A stretch of DNA of 12,698 nucleotides, from NCBI GenBank assembly GCA_022759065.1, contig JAEMPZ010000201.1, positions 1 to 12,698 on the forward strand, read 5' to 3'. The notes beneath the pieces were generated by a model. It was not told the origin of the DNA. It worked only from the letters and a program-made list of their open reading frames with translations, and searched no databases. The stretch's first letter is position 1; each line of letters opens with the position of its first letter. Made by a program: the position numbers and the translations under genes. The stretch comes from Acidobacteriota bacterium. GTDB taxonomy: Bacteria > Acidobacteriota > UBA4820 > DSQY01. Positions 1 through 6,674 of the stretch are shown here, in pieces.

Positions 1-1327
1 AGGGGCCGACCTCGAGCAACGCCTCCAAACGGATCTTGTGGAAGTCCCCCTTGCGCCCGCCCTCCACCCAAAGTTCGAGTTTCTTGTAAGCGTTCTCGAC
101 TTCGACGATGGCGCCGTCCACGAGGACGCCGATGGAAATGGCGATGCCGGAGAGGCTCATGATGTTCGAGGTAATCCCCAAAAGATACATCGGAATGAAG
201 GCCAGGATGACGGAGACGGGGATCGTGATTATGGGGACCATGGCGGAAGGGAAATGCCAAAGGAAGAAGAGGATTACGAGGCTGACGATGGCCATTTCCA
301 TCAGCAGCTCTTCTCTCAGGTTGGTGATGGAGTCGTTGATCAACTGCGAACGGTCGTAGGCTGGGACGATTTCGACGCCCTCGGGCATCGAGCCTTGCAT
401 ATCGGCCAGCTTGGCCTTCACTCTGTCAATGACGGCAAGCGCGTTCTCGCCCTGGCGCATTATCACGATGCCGCCGACGGAATCGCCGTGGCCATCGAAA
501 TCCAAGATGCCGCGCCGAATCTGCGGGCCCAAAGCTACATCGGCCACGTCCCGCAGAAGGACAGGGGTCCCGGTATCGTTGACTTTGACTACTACCTTCT
601 CAAGATCCGCCGGTGAATTGACGTAACCCTTTCCTCGCACCATGTACTCGGTGCCGGCCCACTCCACGAGGCGTCCACCCACTTCGTTGTTGCTTTGCTG
701 GATCGCCTTCATCACGTCAAGGATGGATATTTTGTAAGCCTGAAGGCGGTTTGGATCAACGGTGACCTGATATTGTTTCTGGAAGCCGCCGATCCCCGCC
801 ACCTGTGCCACGCCTGGAACGCTCTCCAGGGCGTAACGCAGGTGCCAGTCCTGGTAGCTTCGAAGCGCCGCGAGGTCGTGCTTGCCGCTCTTGTCCACTA
901 GCGCGTACATGTAGACCCAACCGACGCCGGTGGCATCGGGCCCAAGCTCCATCCTGGCGCCGGCCGGGAGGCTGCCCTGGATTTTGGAGAGGTATTCGTT
1001 GACCCTGCTGCGGGCCCAGTAAATATCGGTACCGTCCTGGAAGATGACATAGACGTATGAAAACCCGAAGTCCGAGAAGCCCCTGATGGCCTTCACCTTC
1101 GGCGCGCCCAGAAGAGCCGAGATGATCGGGTAGGTGACCTGGTCCTCCATGATGTCCGGGCTGCGGTCCCATCGCGTGTAAACGATGACCTGCGTGTCGG
1201 AGAGGTCCGGTATGGCGTCCAGGCGGATTTGCCGCATCGTGTAGGCGGCGGCGGCCACGGCCACCGAGACTATCAAGATCACGAGCAGCCGGTTTCGGGC
1301 GCTGAACTCGATAATTTTCCTAATCAT
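1..1327 (-). CDS. cusA: CusA/CzcA-type heavy-metal RND efflux pump, N-terminal part (cut by window edge)
   Basis: Inner-membrane proton-driven pump that would export metal ions, most likely Cu(I)/Ag(I), through the adaptor and outer-membrane factor encoded just upstream. The frame is open from the ATG at 1327 to the window edge (about 442 codons of a protein usually near 1,040). The first membrane helix lies at about residues 10-32. Family blocks follow: DAIPDLSDTQVIVYT, YPIISALLGAPKVKAIRGFS, YVYVIFQDGTDIYWARSRV, LGPDATGVGW and YEWAGTEYMV-like porter sequence. Helices of the first transmembrane bundle start after about residue 330. Asp404, in GVLVDGAIVEVENA, aligns with the CusA proton-relay Asp405. 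I checked the frame through the first 100 codons and the terminal codons and found no frameshift. No strong ribosome site precedes the ATG; a 29-codon frame overlaps it. The HME-RND family call is secure; the exact metal is inferred from the HMBD neighbours. Confidence 0.95.
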   Translation of the reverse strand, partial: MIRKIIEFSARNRLLVILIVSVAVAAAAYTMRQIRLDAIPDLSDTQVIVYTRWDRSPDIMEDQVTYPIISALLGAPKVKAIRGFSDFGFSYVYVIFQDGTDIYWARSRVNEYLSKIQGSLPAGARMELGPDATGVGWVYMYALVDKSGKHDLAALRSYQDWHLRYALESVPGVAQVAGIGGFQKQYQVTVDPNRLQAYKISILDVMKAIQQSNNEVGGRLVEWAGTEYMVRGKGYVNSPADLEKVVVKVNDTGTPVLLRDVADVALGPQIRRGILDFDGHGDSVGGIVIMRQGENALAVIDRVKAKLADMQGSMPEGVEIVPAYDRSQLINDSITNLREELLMEMAIVSLVILFFLWHFPSAMVPIITIPVSVILAFIPMYLLGITSNIMSLSGIAISIGVLVDGAIVEVENAYKKLELWVEGGRKGDFHKIRLEALLEVGP

Positions 1328-1409
1328 GGGAAGTCACCATGGAGGCGCGGAGATACCAAAAAAAAGATTTCATCCTCGGTGCCTCTGTGTCCCTGTGGTT
1401 GGCCTTCAT
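1320..1409 (-). other. 29-codon bridging reading frame between adaptor and pump genes
   Basis: An ATG at 1409 overlaps the TGA stop of the adaptor gene by one base (TGATG). The frame encodes 29 residues, beginning MKANHRDTEAPR, and ends with TAG at 1322-1320, a few bases inside the start of the pump gene. It spans the inverted repeat in this gap, and its sequence is the typical accidental translation of that repeat (NHRDTEAPR). I do not think it makes a functional peptide. Ribosomes finishing the adaptor could run through it and reinitiate at the pump ATG, which has no clear ribosome-binding site of its own. That role is inference. Confidence 0.2.
1334..1402. repeat. Imperfect inverted repeat of the dispersed ACCACAGAGGCAC type
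   Basis: This repeat fills the gap between adaptor and pump genes. The plus-strand left arm begins TCACCATGGAGGCGCGGAG (1334-1352). The right arm (1373-1399), read on the minus strand, is ACCACAGGGACACAGAGGCA followed by CCGAGG. The arms pair over ACCA and GAGGC(A/G)C(C/G)GAG, with about nine extra bases in the longer arm. The centre holds a run of eight A on the plus strand (1358-1365). Short hairpin-like repeats with this word set occur scattered in many unrelated environmental genomes, to my knowledge, and their translations read NHRDTEA or VPLCPCG. Both translations appear here. The match to that group is by recall, not by search. Confidence 0.6.
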
Positions 1410-2785
1410 CACTTCTCCGTCACCGCCTGAAGGGCGGCCTTAAGCGACGATTCCGAGTCTATGAGGAAATTTGCCGAGGTGACGACGCGGTCGCCGGCCT
1501 TCAGCCCCGATAGAACCTCATAGTAGCCTTCGCTTCGTTCGCCGAGAGTGACCTCTGCTGGCGTAAATTCATCGCCATTGCTTTCGATGAACACGAAGTC
1601 ATGCCTGCCGGTGGGCATCACGGCCGACACCGGAACACAGAGCCTTTCGCCCAAATCGTACGAGAGGGTCATGTCTCCGTACATGGCTGGCTTGAGAAGA
1701 AGCTCCCCGTTTGGAATCTCAAGCCGCGCCTTCAGCGTCCGCGTCTGAGGGTCCAGGAAAGGATTGAGGAAGGAGATTTTCCCTGGAAAGGTCTTTCCTG
1801 GCCAATAGGGAAGCGTCAGCGTTACAGGCATTCCGACCTTGATGAAGCGCGCATCGGACTCGTGAATGTCCGCCTCGGCCCAAACGGTGGAGAGATCGCT
1901 GATGGTGAGCAGCGGCTCTCCGGGGGCGATCTTCTGGCCCGGCAGGACGGCCTTTTGAGAGACGTATCCCGTGGCTGGAGAGTAGAGCGTCGTATATTGA
2001 CTGGCCTTCCCCGACTCCTCCAACGCCTTGATTTGCGCGTCACCGACATCCCAAAGCTCAAGCCGCCGTCTCGCCGCCTGCATGATATCCCGGCCCCCCT
2101 GGGCCACGCTCGGCACGTTGCTTTGTGACAATTGCTTTGCGGAAGAGAGGGCCGCGAGGTACTCTTCTTGGGTAGCCAGCAGTTCCGGAGAGTAAATCGT
2201 CAGGAGCGGCTGGCCCCTGCGCACCGCCTGGCCCGTCGTGTCCACGTAAAGGCGGTCAACCCAGCCTCCCACCTTCGTGGTCACGCTGTAGAGGCGCGTT
2301 TCGTCCGGGGTGATCGTCGCCGAAGTACGAACCTCGCGCGATATCCGCCGCATCTCAACCACGGATGTGCTCAGGTTGATTTGCTGCTGGCGTTCTTTCG
2401 TGACCGAGACGGGGGCCAGCCCTGGGACTCCCGCGGCCGCAGGAGCTTCCGACTCGAATGGAACCATCTCCATCCCCATGGAGTCTTTTCCGGGATGGCC
2501 GCTGACCTCGTTGGGGTTCATGGTGGAGCGCCACATCGTCTTGGACGGGGATGGCGCCTGGAGCGGCGAGGCTTTTGCGTCGGCCGGTTTCTTGACCAGC
2601 ACGAGCTTCATTCCGCAGATGGGGCAATCTCCGGGCTTGTCGGAAATCACCTGCGGGTGCATCGGGCATTGATACACGGCGGTTTCCTTCGCGCTCCCGC
2701 TTTTAGAGCACCCGGCAAGGAGAAAAAGCGCCATTATCGCCAGCGCCACTAGCGAAACGGCCGTCGAACGGCGCATCAACAGCAT
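1409..2785 (-). CDS. cusB: CusB-like RND periplasmic adaptor lipoprotein with N-terminal heavy-metal-binding domain
   Basis: Membrane-fusion protein linking the inner-membrane pump to the outer-membrane factor. The ATG at 2785 is chosen because GGAGGAGAGGAAC lies directly before it; a 13-codon upstream extension is possible but lacks this site. Residues 1-26 form a lipoprotein signal ending LLAGC, with lipidated Cys26. Residues 38-62 are an HMBD module (C40, H43, C54, C57: CPMHPQV, then CPICGM). A second, Cys-free module at about 84-111 (WRSTMNPNEV, then KDSMGMEMVPFE) matches the Met-rich N-terminal metal site of CusB-type adaptors. The remainder has the barrel-sandwich half-motif (YSVTTKVGGWVDRLYV), a helical hairpin (about 205-265), the second half-motif (LYSPATGYVSQKAVLPGQ), a beta-barrel and the membrane-proximal domain (LKAGDRVVTSANFLIDSESSL). 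Cu/Ag specificity is inferred from the Met and Cys/His sites. Confidence 0.94.
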   Translation of the reverse strand: MLLMRRSTAVSLVALAIMALFLLAGCSKSGSAKETAVYQCPMHPQVISDKPGDCPICGMKLVLVKKPADAKASPLQAPSPSKTMWRSTMNPNEVSGHPGKDSMGMEMVPFESEAPAAAGVPGLAPVSVTKERQQQINLSTSVVEMRRISREVRTSATITPDETRLYSVTTKVGGWVDRLYVDTTGQAVRRGQPLLTIYSPELLATQEEYLAALSSAKQLSQSNVPSVAQGGRDIMQAARRRLELWDVGDAQIKALEESGKASQYTTLYSPATGYVSQKAVLPGQKIAPGEPLLTISDLSTVWAEADIHESDARFIKVGMPVTLTLPYWPGKTFPGKISFLNPFLDPQTRTLKARLEIPNGELLLKPAMYGDMTLSYDLGERLCVPVSAVMPTGRHDFVFIESNGDEFTPAEVTLGERSEGYYEVLSGLKAGDRVVTSANFLIDSESSLKAALQAVTEK

Positions 2786-2870
2786 GTTCCTCTCCTCCAG
2801 GCGCCGGTGTCCGCAGGCGCGCATTGTCCGGCGCGAAGAGGCGGCTTGGAGGCCGCCACCGGAATTGTCC

Positions 2871-3356
2871 TCATCCGGCTCCCTTTGCCGCCGTCCCCGC
2901 CGTCTTTACGGAGGCAGGCTGATCTGGATGCGCCTCCAGGAACATGCCGCACTTCGGGCACTTGCCAGGCTTGTCCGACGTGACATCCGGGTGCATCGGG
3001 CAAGTGTAAGTGTAGGCCACCTTCTCGGTGCGCTTCTCGAGATTCATCCCGCACTTGGGACACTTTCCCGGCTGGCCCGCTTTCACGTCCGGGCACATGG
3101 GGCAAATATAGACGGTTCGTTCCACCGGCCCGGCCTCCAGAAACATTCCACACTTTGGGCACTTGCCCGGCTTGTCGGACTTTACCTCGGGATGCATGGG
3201 ACAGGAGTAGGTGATCTTCTCGGGCAGGGTTCCCGAAACCGTTTTCCCATGGCCCGTGTCCGAGGGTCCGGACGCGGCAACGGCGCGCGGGAGCCACTGC
3301 ATGGAAAGGACCAAGAGCGCGGCGGCGAGGGCCAATTTTGTCGTGAATGTTCTCAT
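2871..3356 (-). CDS. Exported protein with three tandem heavy-metal-binding (HMBD) modules
   Basis: Probably a periplasmic metal-binding or metallochaperone protein serving the pump. The 161 residues start with an export signal (about 1-28, ending AVA-AS). Three modules of about 25 residues follow: 50-74 (C52, H55, C66, C69), 83-107 (C85, C88, C99, C102) and 117-141 (C119, H122, C133, C136). Each reads CPM-x-P-(D/E)-V, then KCPKCGM. In the middle module the His is replaced by Cys (codon TGC), giving CPMCPDV. Modules 1 and 3 are nearly identical in protein but differ at many third codon positions, so the array is not a recent duplication. The ATG at 3356 is preceded by AAGGAGAATTAGCG, which includes the stop of the upstream outer-membrane factor gene, so the two are coupled. 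Its place between factor and adaptor suggests a CusF-like role; that is inference. Confidence 0.88.
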   Translation of the reverse strand: MRTFTTKLALAAALLVLSMQWLPRAVAASGPSDTGHGKTVSGTLPEKITYSCPMHPEVKSDKPGKCPKCGMFLEAGPVERTVYICPMCPDVKAGQPGKCPKCGMNLEKRTEKVAYTYTCPMHPDVTSDKPGKCPKCGMFLEAHPDQPASVKTAGTAAKGAG

Positions 3357-3358
3357 CG

Positions 3359-4693
3359 CTAATTCTCCTTTTGGTTATCTGTGGAACTGTCAGTGGACGC
3401 GGTTCCTACGTTAGTGGCAAGCTCCAGGGATGGTAGGCCAAGAAGGGCCTCCATGCGGGACCTCGCCATTAGAAAATCCGCCTGGGCGGTAAGGGCTTCG
3501 CCCTGATAATCGTAAAAATCGGCCAACGCCTTGAGAAGAGTGGCGAAGTCCGTCCTGCCAGCGCTGTAGCTGTTGAGGCTTGATTCGTAGGCCTGCTTTG
3601 CCTGGATCAGCAAGCCATTCTGGAGCAGGTCAAAAACCGCGCGGTCATGCGAGGCGTTTTGCCAGGCCTCGGTGAGCTCGTAACGAACCTGGTTTATTAC
3701 GTTCGATGTTTCCTGTTTGGCGCCTTCGCGCTTTGCGAGCGCTTCCTCAAGCGCCGGCTGGTAGCGGTCTTTGCGGTGAAAGAATGGGAGGGTCATGCCG
3801 GCCATGACAGTGAAGTAGTTGCCTCCGCCCATCGTGACGTCGTTGTGGCGGTAGCGGCCGCCGACCGTGAAGTCGGGCTTGAAGTCGCTCCTGGCAATAT
3901 CGGCCTGTTGCTCTTCCACTTGCTCGCCCGCCTGCGCGGCGATTACACGGGGGGCGCGCTTTCTTGACCCAGCCAACAGGCTTTCTAACCGTGGGGGCCA
4001 CGAAACCTCGGCAAGGGCAACCTTGTCCAAAAGCGCCCGTTCCGCCTGCCCGCCGAGCAAATCATCGAGGCGCGCCGCGGTTATATCTAGCTCCTGTTCA
4101 AGATCCAGGCGCTCCTTCTCGTTCCGGGTGATGGCGGTTTGCGCCGAAAGCAGATCGGCCTGCGTGCCGCCGCCAGAGGAGTACAGGCCCATGGCCCCCT
4201 GCTCGGCTGCTCTCAAGGAGCCGGCCTTCCGAGAATTGAGTTCAAGCAACCGAATGTACAAGGCGTAGCGGTAAGCCGCCACCTTAACTTCGCCTGCCAA
4301 ATCGCTTTCCATGGCGTGCAGATCCGCCTCGGCCGCTTCGGCCTCGCGGCGGGCCTTGTCTTCGCGCAATTTGCGCTTGCCAGGGTACGGCAACGCCTGC
4401 GTGATGCCAACGGAAACGCCCTTAGTCACGGCATCCCGCGCGTTCAGGTGGCTGGCAGGCAACATCATGAACTCAACGTCCGCCGCCGGGTCAGGCAACG
4501 CCCGGGCTTCATGGGGCTTTTCAAGCGCCGCGGAGACCTTCAGGCGCTGGGCCTTGAGCCCCGGGTTGCTCTCCAGCGCCGTCTTGACGAGGATCGCAAC
4601 TGGGTCTTCGGGAGCGGATGTGGATTGCGCCGCGCAGGGGAGGCCAAACAGGCCCGGCAAAAGGCAGGCAAGAAAGAGGGCGGGCATCTTCAC
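3359..4693 (-). CDS. TolC/CusC-type outer-membrane factor of the metal efflux system
   Basis: Outer-membrane channel subunit of the tripartite pump; first gene of the minus-strand operon. It has two outer-membrane efflux protein repeats rich in long amphipathic helices, for example GITQALPYPGKRKLREDKAR and the repeat-2 counterpart FKPDFTVGGRYRHND, with SLNSYSAGRTDFATLLKALADF near the C-terminus. I prefer the GTG at 4693: GGAG lies eight bases before it, and the resulting N-terminus (MKMPALFLACLLPGLFGL, cleavage near CAAQS) is a normal export signal. Other in-frame starts are ATG 4687, ATG 4726 and ATG 4831. The last would add a polar stretch before the signal peptide, so I consider it wrong. 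With the GTG start the protein is 444 residues, normal for the family. Its stop lies two bases from the start of the HMBD gene. Whether its natural name is cusC or czcC cannot be told here. Confidence 0.9.
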   Translation of the reverse strand: MKMPALFLACLLPGLFGLPCAAQSTSAPEDPVAILVKTALESNPGLKAQRLKVSAALEKPHEARALPDPAADVEFMMLPASHLNARDAVTKGVSVGITQALPYPGKRKLREDKARREAEAAEADLHAMESDLAGEVKVAAYRYALYIRLLELNSRKAGSLRAAEQGAMGLYSSGGGTQADLLSAQTAITRNEKERLDLEQELDITAARLDDLLGGQAERALLDKVALAEVSWPPRLESLLAGSRKRAPRVIAAQAGEQVEEQQADIARSDFKPDFTVGGRYRHNDVTMGGGNYFTVMAGMTLPFFHRKDRYQPALEEALAKREGAKQETSNVINQVRYELTEAWQNASHDRAVFDLLQNGLLIQAKQAYESSLNSYSAGRTDFATLLKALADFYDYQGEALTAQADFLMARSRMEALLGLPSLELATNVGTASTDSSTDNQKEN

Positions 4694-4733
4694 AGTGGCA
4701 ACTCCAATCCGGACCGAGCGAAGCATCGAAAAT

Positions 4734-4739
4734 ACTATA
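4734..4739 (-). promoter_or_regulatory. Candidate -10 element for the metal efflux operon
   Basis: On the minus strand this reads TATAGT, close to the sigma-70 -10 consensus. It would place a transcript start near 4727, giving a leader of about 34 bases before the GTG start at 4693. I see no good TTGACA-like element at the expected distance, so any promoter here is weak or activator-dependent. Not proven. Confidence 0.25.
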
Positions 4740-4924
4740 ACAGCTCCCTCGGCCCCGATGTTCCCGCGGCAGTCTCCCCAATCCCGCGATGGGGATATAA
4801 CGGTGCGCCCAATGGCATGCTCGCCCCCCATTGCAGTTAAACGCGCCTTGGGGACAAAACCCCCTTTCTGGCGAAGATGAAAACGGCTGACCGTGGCCCC
4901 CTTTCACCAGGGCCTGGCTTCTGG

Positions 4925-4930
4925 TATGCT
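4925..4930 (+). promoter_or_regulatory. Candidate -10 element upstream of the plus-strand operon
   Basis: TATGCT lies about 27 bases before the ATG at 4957, a sensible distance for a short leader. The region 17 bases upstream (TTTCAC) matches the -35 consensus poorly. Low-confidence call based on position and the -10-like hexamer alone. Confidence 0.25.
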
Positions 4931-4956
4931 TTGGTGGGGGAGGTGCGAGGAGCGCC

Positions 4957-5259
4957 ATGGAAGAGGATCCGGTTTTCTCGGTGACTTGTCCCTGTTGCGG
5001 TGCTATCCTTAGAGTTGACGGCGAGCACCGGCTTGTCGTTTCGCACGAGGTCCCGGAGGATGAGAGCGCCAAGACATCCTTCGAGGAAAGGATGCAGGTG
5101 CTGGAAACGGAAAAACGGATGGCGGAGGAGAAATTCCAGGAATCAATCCGCGCCGAGAAGAGCAAGAAGGAGGTTCTGGAGAAGAAGTTCCAGGATCTCT
5201 TCGAAAAGGCCAAGAAGGCCCCTGCCGGGCCGGTTAAAAGGAGCATTGACCTCGACTGA
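4957..5259 (+). CDS. Small conserved protein: N-terminal CPCCG motif, coiled coil, acidic IDLD tail
   Basis: 100-residue protein of unknown function, probably cytoplasmic (no signal or membrane segment). Residues 8-20 (SVTCPCCGAILRV, Cys 11, 13 and 14) look like the first half of a zinc ribbon, but no second Cys pair follows, so a metal site would need a dimer or a partner. Residues about 41-90 are a highly charged heptad-like helix rich in Glu and Lys. The protein ends KRSIDLD. Small proteins with this layout (half zinc ribbon, charged helix, terminal DLD) occur in deltaproteobacteria and acidobacteria as hypothetical proteins, as I recall. GAGGAG lies five bases before the ATG. It heads the plus-strand gene run, with the next gene 35 bases away. 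Confidence 0.8.
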   Translation: MEEDPVFSVTCPCCGAILRVDGEHRLVVSHEVPEDESAKTSFEERMQVLETEKRMAEEKFQESIRAEKSKKEVLEKKFQDLFEKAKKAPAGPVKRSIDLD

Positions 5260-5294
5260 TTCGGGGTCGGGACCGTTTTATCGGAGGTGAGGTT

Positions 5295-5813
5295 ATGAAG
5301 CGATCACTGTTGGTTTTGGCGGTTGCGGCGCTCGTGGTTTGGATGGGGTGTTCAAAAAAGGTGGAGCCGCCCAAGGAGATTCAATTTTTTAACTGCGATA
5401 CCCTTGACGGCGTGCTGACCGAAGGCGTCGCGGTGGTTGACACCCAAAACTCGGCCGAGGGGACAGGCTCGCTGAAAATCGCCTCGGCGCAACCCGTGAC
5501 CCTCCCGCTCTTCGAAATCAAAATGCCCGGGGACGGCGCGAAGTTCACGCTGCGCTACAAGATGAAAGTCAAGGACTACTCCGGCGACGCCTACGGCCAG
5601 TTGGACTTCAACTACGGAAGCGGCGGGAAGCAGCAGCCGAACAACTACCCAACCGCCATGGGGGGCACGAGCGACTGGCAGCAGCGGGAAATCAGCTACA
5701 CCGTGCAGCGGGGACAGAAGGTAAGCTCCATAGTTTTCAGCCTAATACTCAACGGCTCCGGAACGGTTTGGGTGGACGACGTTCACCTGATCCGCGCGCC
5801 GTTGCCGGAATAG
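5295..5813 (+). CDS. Putative lipoprotein with a beta-sandwich (carbohydrate-binding-like) domain
   Basis: 172 residues, function not recognised. Residues 1-19 form a lipoprotein-type signal (hydrophobic from about 5, ending VWMGC, Cys19). Trp at -3 and Met at -2 are not the usual lipobox residues, so lipidation is likely but not certain. The mature part alternates short beta strands: GTGSLKIASAQPVTLPLFEIK, a strand pair around FTLRYKMKVKDYSGDAYGQLDF, and a C-terminal strand with GTVWVDDVHLI. The ending VDDVHL, which places an Asp pair before the last strand, is typical of CBM4/9-like jelly-roll domains, so sugar or surface binding is possible. GGAGGTGAGGTT precedes the ATG. It lies in the same tight gene run as the MqnD-like gene that follows 15 bases later. 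Confidence 0.75.
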   Translation: MKRSLLVLAVAALVVWMGCSKKVEPPKEIQFFNCDTLDGVLTEGVAVVDTQNSAEGTGSLKIASAQPVTLPLFEIKMPGDGAKFTLRYKMKVKDYSGDAYGQLDFNYGSGGKQQPNNYPTAMGGTSDWQQREISYTVQRGQKVSSIVFSLILNGSGTVWVDDVHLIRAPLPE

Positions 5814-5828
5814 GGCGGCAAGAAGGCT

Positions 5829-6659
5829 ATGGAAAAAGTTATCAGGCTGGCTCACAGCCCCGACTCGGATGACGCTTTCATGTTCTATGGCCTTGCCACC
5901 GGGCGGGTTCCCACCGGCGACATTCGGTTCGAACACGAGCTGTGCGACATCGAAACGCTTAATCACCGGGCCATGAATGGCGAACTGGACGTTACCGCCG
6001 TCTCCTTTCACGCCTACGCGTACATTTCCGACAAATACCTTCTTCTGCCTCACGGCGCCTCTTTCGGGGATGGTTATGGCCCGGTGCTGGTCGCGCGCGA
6101 GCCTTTGAAAAGAGAAGGCCTTCGCGGGCTTGAAGTGGCGGTGCCCGGGAAGATGACTTCCGCTTATCTGGCCATGAAGCTTTACGAGCCCGGCTTTGTT
6201 CCGAGGTTCATGAACTTTGATGAAATTCTTCCGGCGGTGAAGCGCGGCGATGTCCCGGCCGGGCTTCTGATCCATGAGGGGCAACTGACCTATGCGGCTG
6301 ACGGGCTCTGCCTGGCGGTTGATTTGGGCGTCTGGTGGAAAGAAAAGACCGGCCTGCCTCTGCCTTTGGGCGGCAACGTGATTCGCAGAGATCTAGGGCC
6401 GGAGCTTATTGGCAGCGTTAGCCGCCTTTTGAGCGATGGGATAGAATACTCCCTGGCCCACCGGGAAGAGGCGCTGGACTACGCGCTTCAATTCGGGCGA
6501 GGGCTGGAGAGGCGCCAGGCCGACAGGTTCGTTGGCATGTACGTCAACGACTGGACAAGGAGTTACGGCGAGGCCGGGCGCAGGGCGGTAAGGCTTTTTC
6601 TCGACGAGGCTTACGCGAAAGGGCAGATACCGGCAAAAGTATCCGTCGAGTTCGCCTAA
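5829..6659 (+). CDS. MqnA/MqnD-family protein, probably 1,4-dihydroxy-6-naphthoate synthase-like
   Basis: MqnD releases 1,4-dihydroxy-6-naphthoate from cyclic dehypoxanthinylfutalosine in the futalosine route to menaquinone. The 276 residues have the periplasmic-binding-protein fold of the family without a signal peptide, so it is cytoplasmic. Recognisable blocks are [44 protein letters not shown] (ligand-contacting Thr110/Ser111 region), [11 protein letters not shown] with the candidate catalytic His149, and [22 protein letters not shown]. The first motif, usually like SPCPNDTF, is SPDSDDAF here. MqnD is favoured over MqnA by the HEGxxTY and GLPLPLG blocks. No other menaquinone gene is nearby, so a related substrate is possible. 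AAGAAGG sits close before the ATG. Confidence 0.82.
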   Translation: MEKVIRLAHSPDSDDAFMFYGLATGRVPTGDIRFEHELCDIETLNHRAMNGELDVTAVSFHAYAYISDKYLLLPHGASFGDGYGPVLVAREPLKREGLRGLEVAVPGKMTSAYLAMKLYEPGFVPRFMNFDEILPAVKRGDVPAGLLIHEGQLTYAADGLCLAVDLGVWWKEKTGLPLPLGGNVIRRDLGPELIGSVSRLLSDGIEYSLAHREEALDYALQFGRGLERRQADRFVGMYVNDWTRSYGEAGRRAVRLFLDEAYAKGQIPAKVSVEFA

Positions 6660-6674
6660 AAGAGAGGTGGCGCC

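Larger units (their letters stand above)
4694..4956. other. Divergent intergenic region between the efflux operon and the plus-strand operon
   Basis: These 263 bases separate the two divergently transcribed units and are the longest gene-free stretch in the window. They hold a candidate -10 for each direction and a short perfect inverted repeat, CAATGG (4810-4815) and CCATTG (4828-4833), 12 bases apart. I see no CueR-type or CusR-type operator and no credible small gene. The reading frames that cross it lack ribosome sites and look accidental. Confidence 0.55.

Noticed and set aside
38..616. 192-residue plus-strand frame opposite the pump gene
   Set aside because: It has no family resemblance and no ribosome site, and it lies antisense to a secure CusA frame; long antisense frames are expected in GC-rich DNA.
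2840..2857. Perfect six-base hairpin (GGCGGC, TTGGAG loop, GCCGCC) between the HMBD and adaptor genes
   Set aside because: It has no T tract in the minus-strand direction, so it is not an intrinsic terminator, and six-base GC hairpins are common at this base composition. It may still affect mRNA processing.
2871..3356. Possible CRISPR-like or satellite repeat in the HMBD gene
   Set aside because: The periodicity is at protein level only: three unequal modules with many synonymous differences inside an intact frame with a signal peptide and ribosome site.
4694..4831. Longer start (ATG 4831) for the outer-membrane factor
   Set aside because: It would put 46 mostly polar residues before the export signal; the GTG at 4693 has GGAG at good spacing and gives a normal signal peptide.
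4850..4864. GGGG-ACAAAA-CCCC hairpin-like element in the divergent region
   Set aside because: A four-base stem is too short to be meaningful, and no gene reads toward it that would need a terminator.
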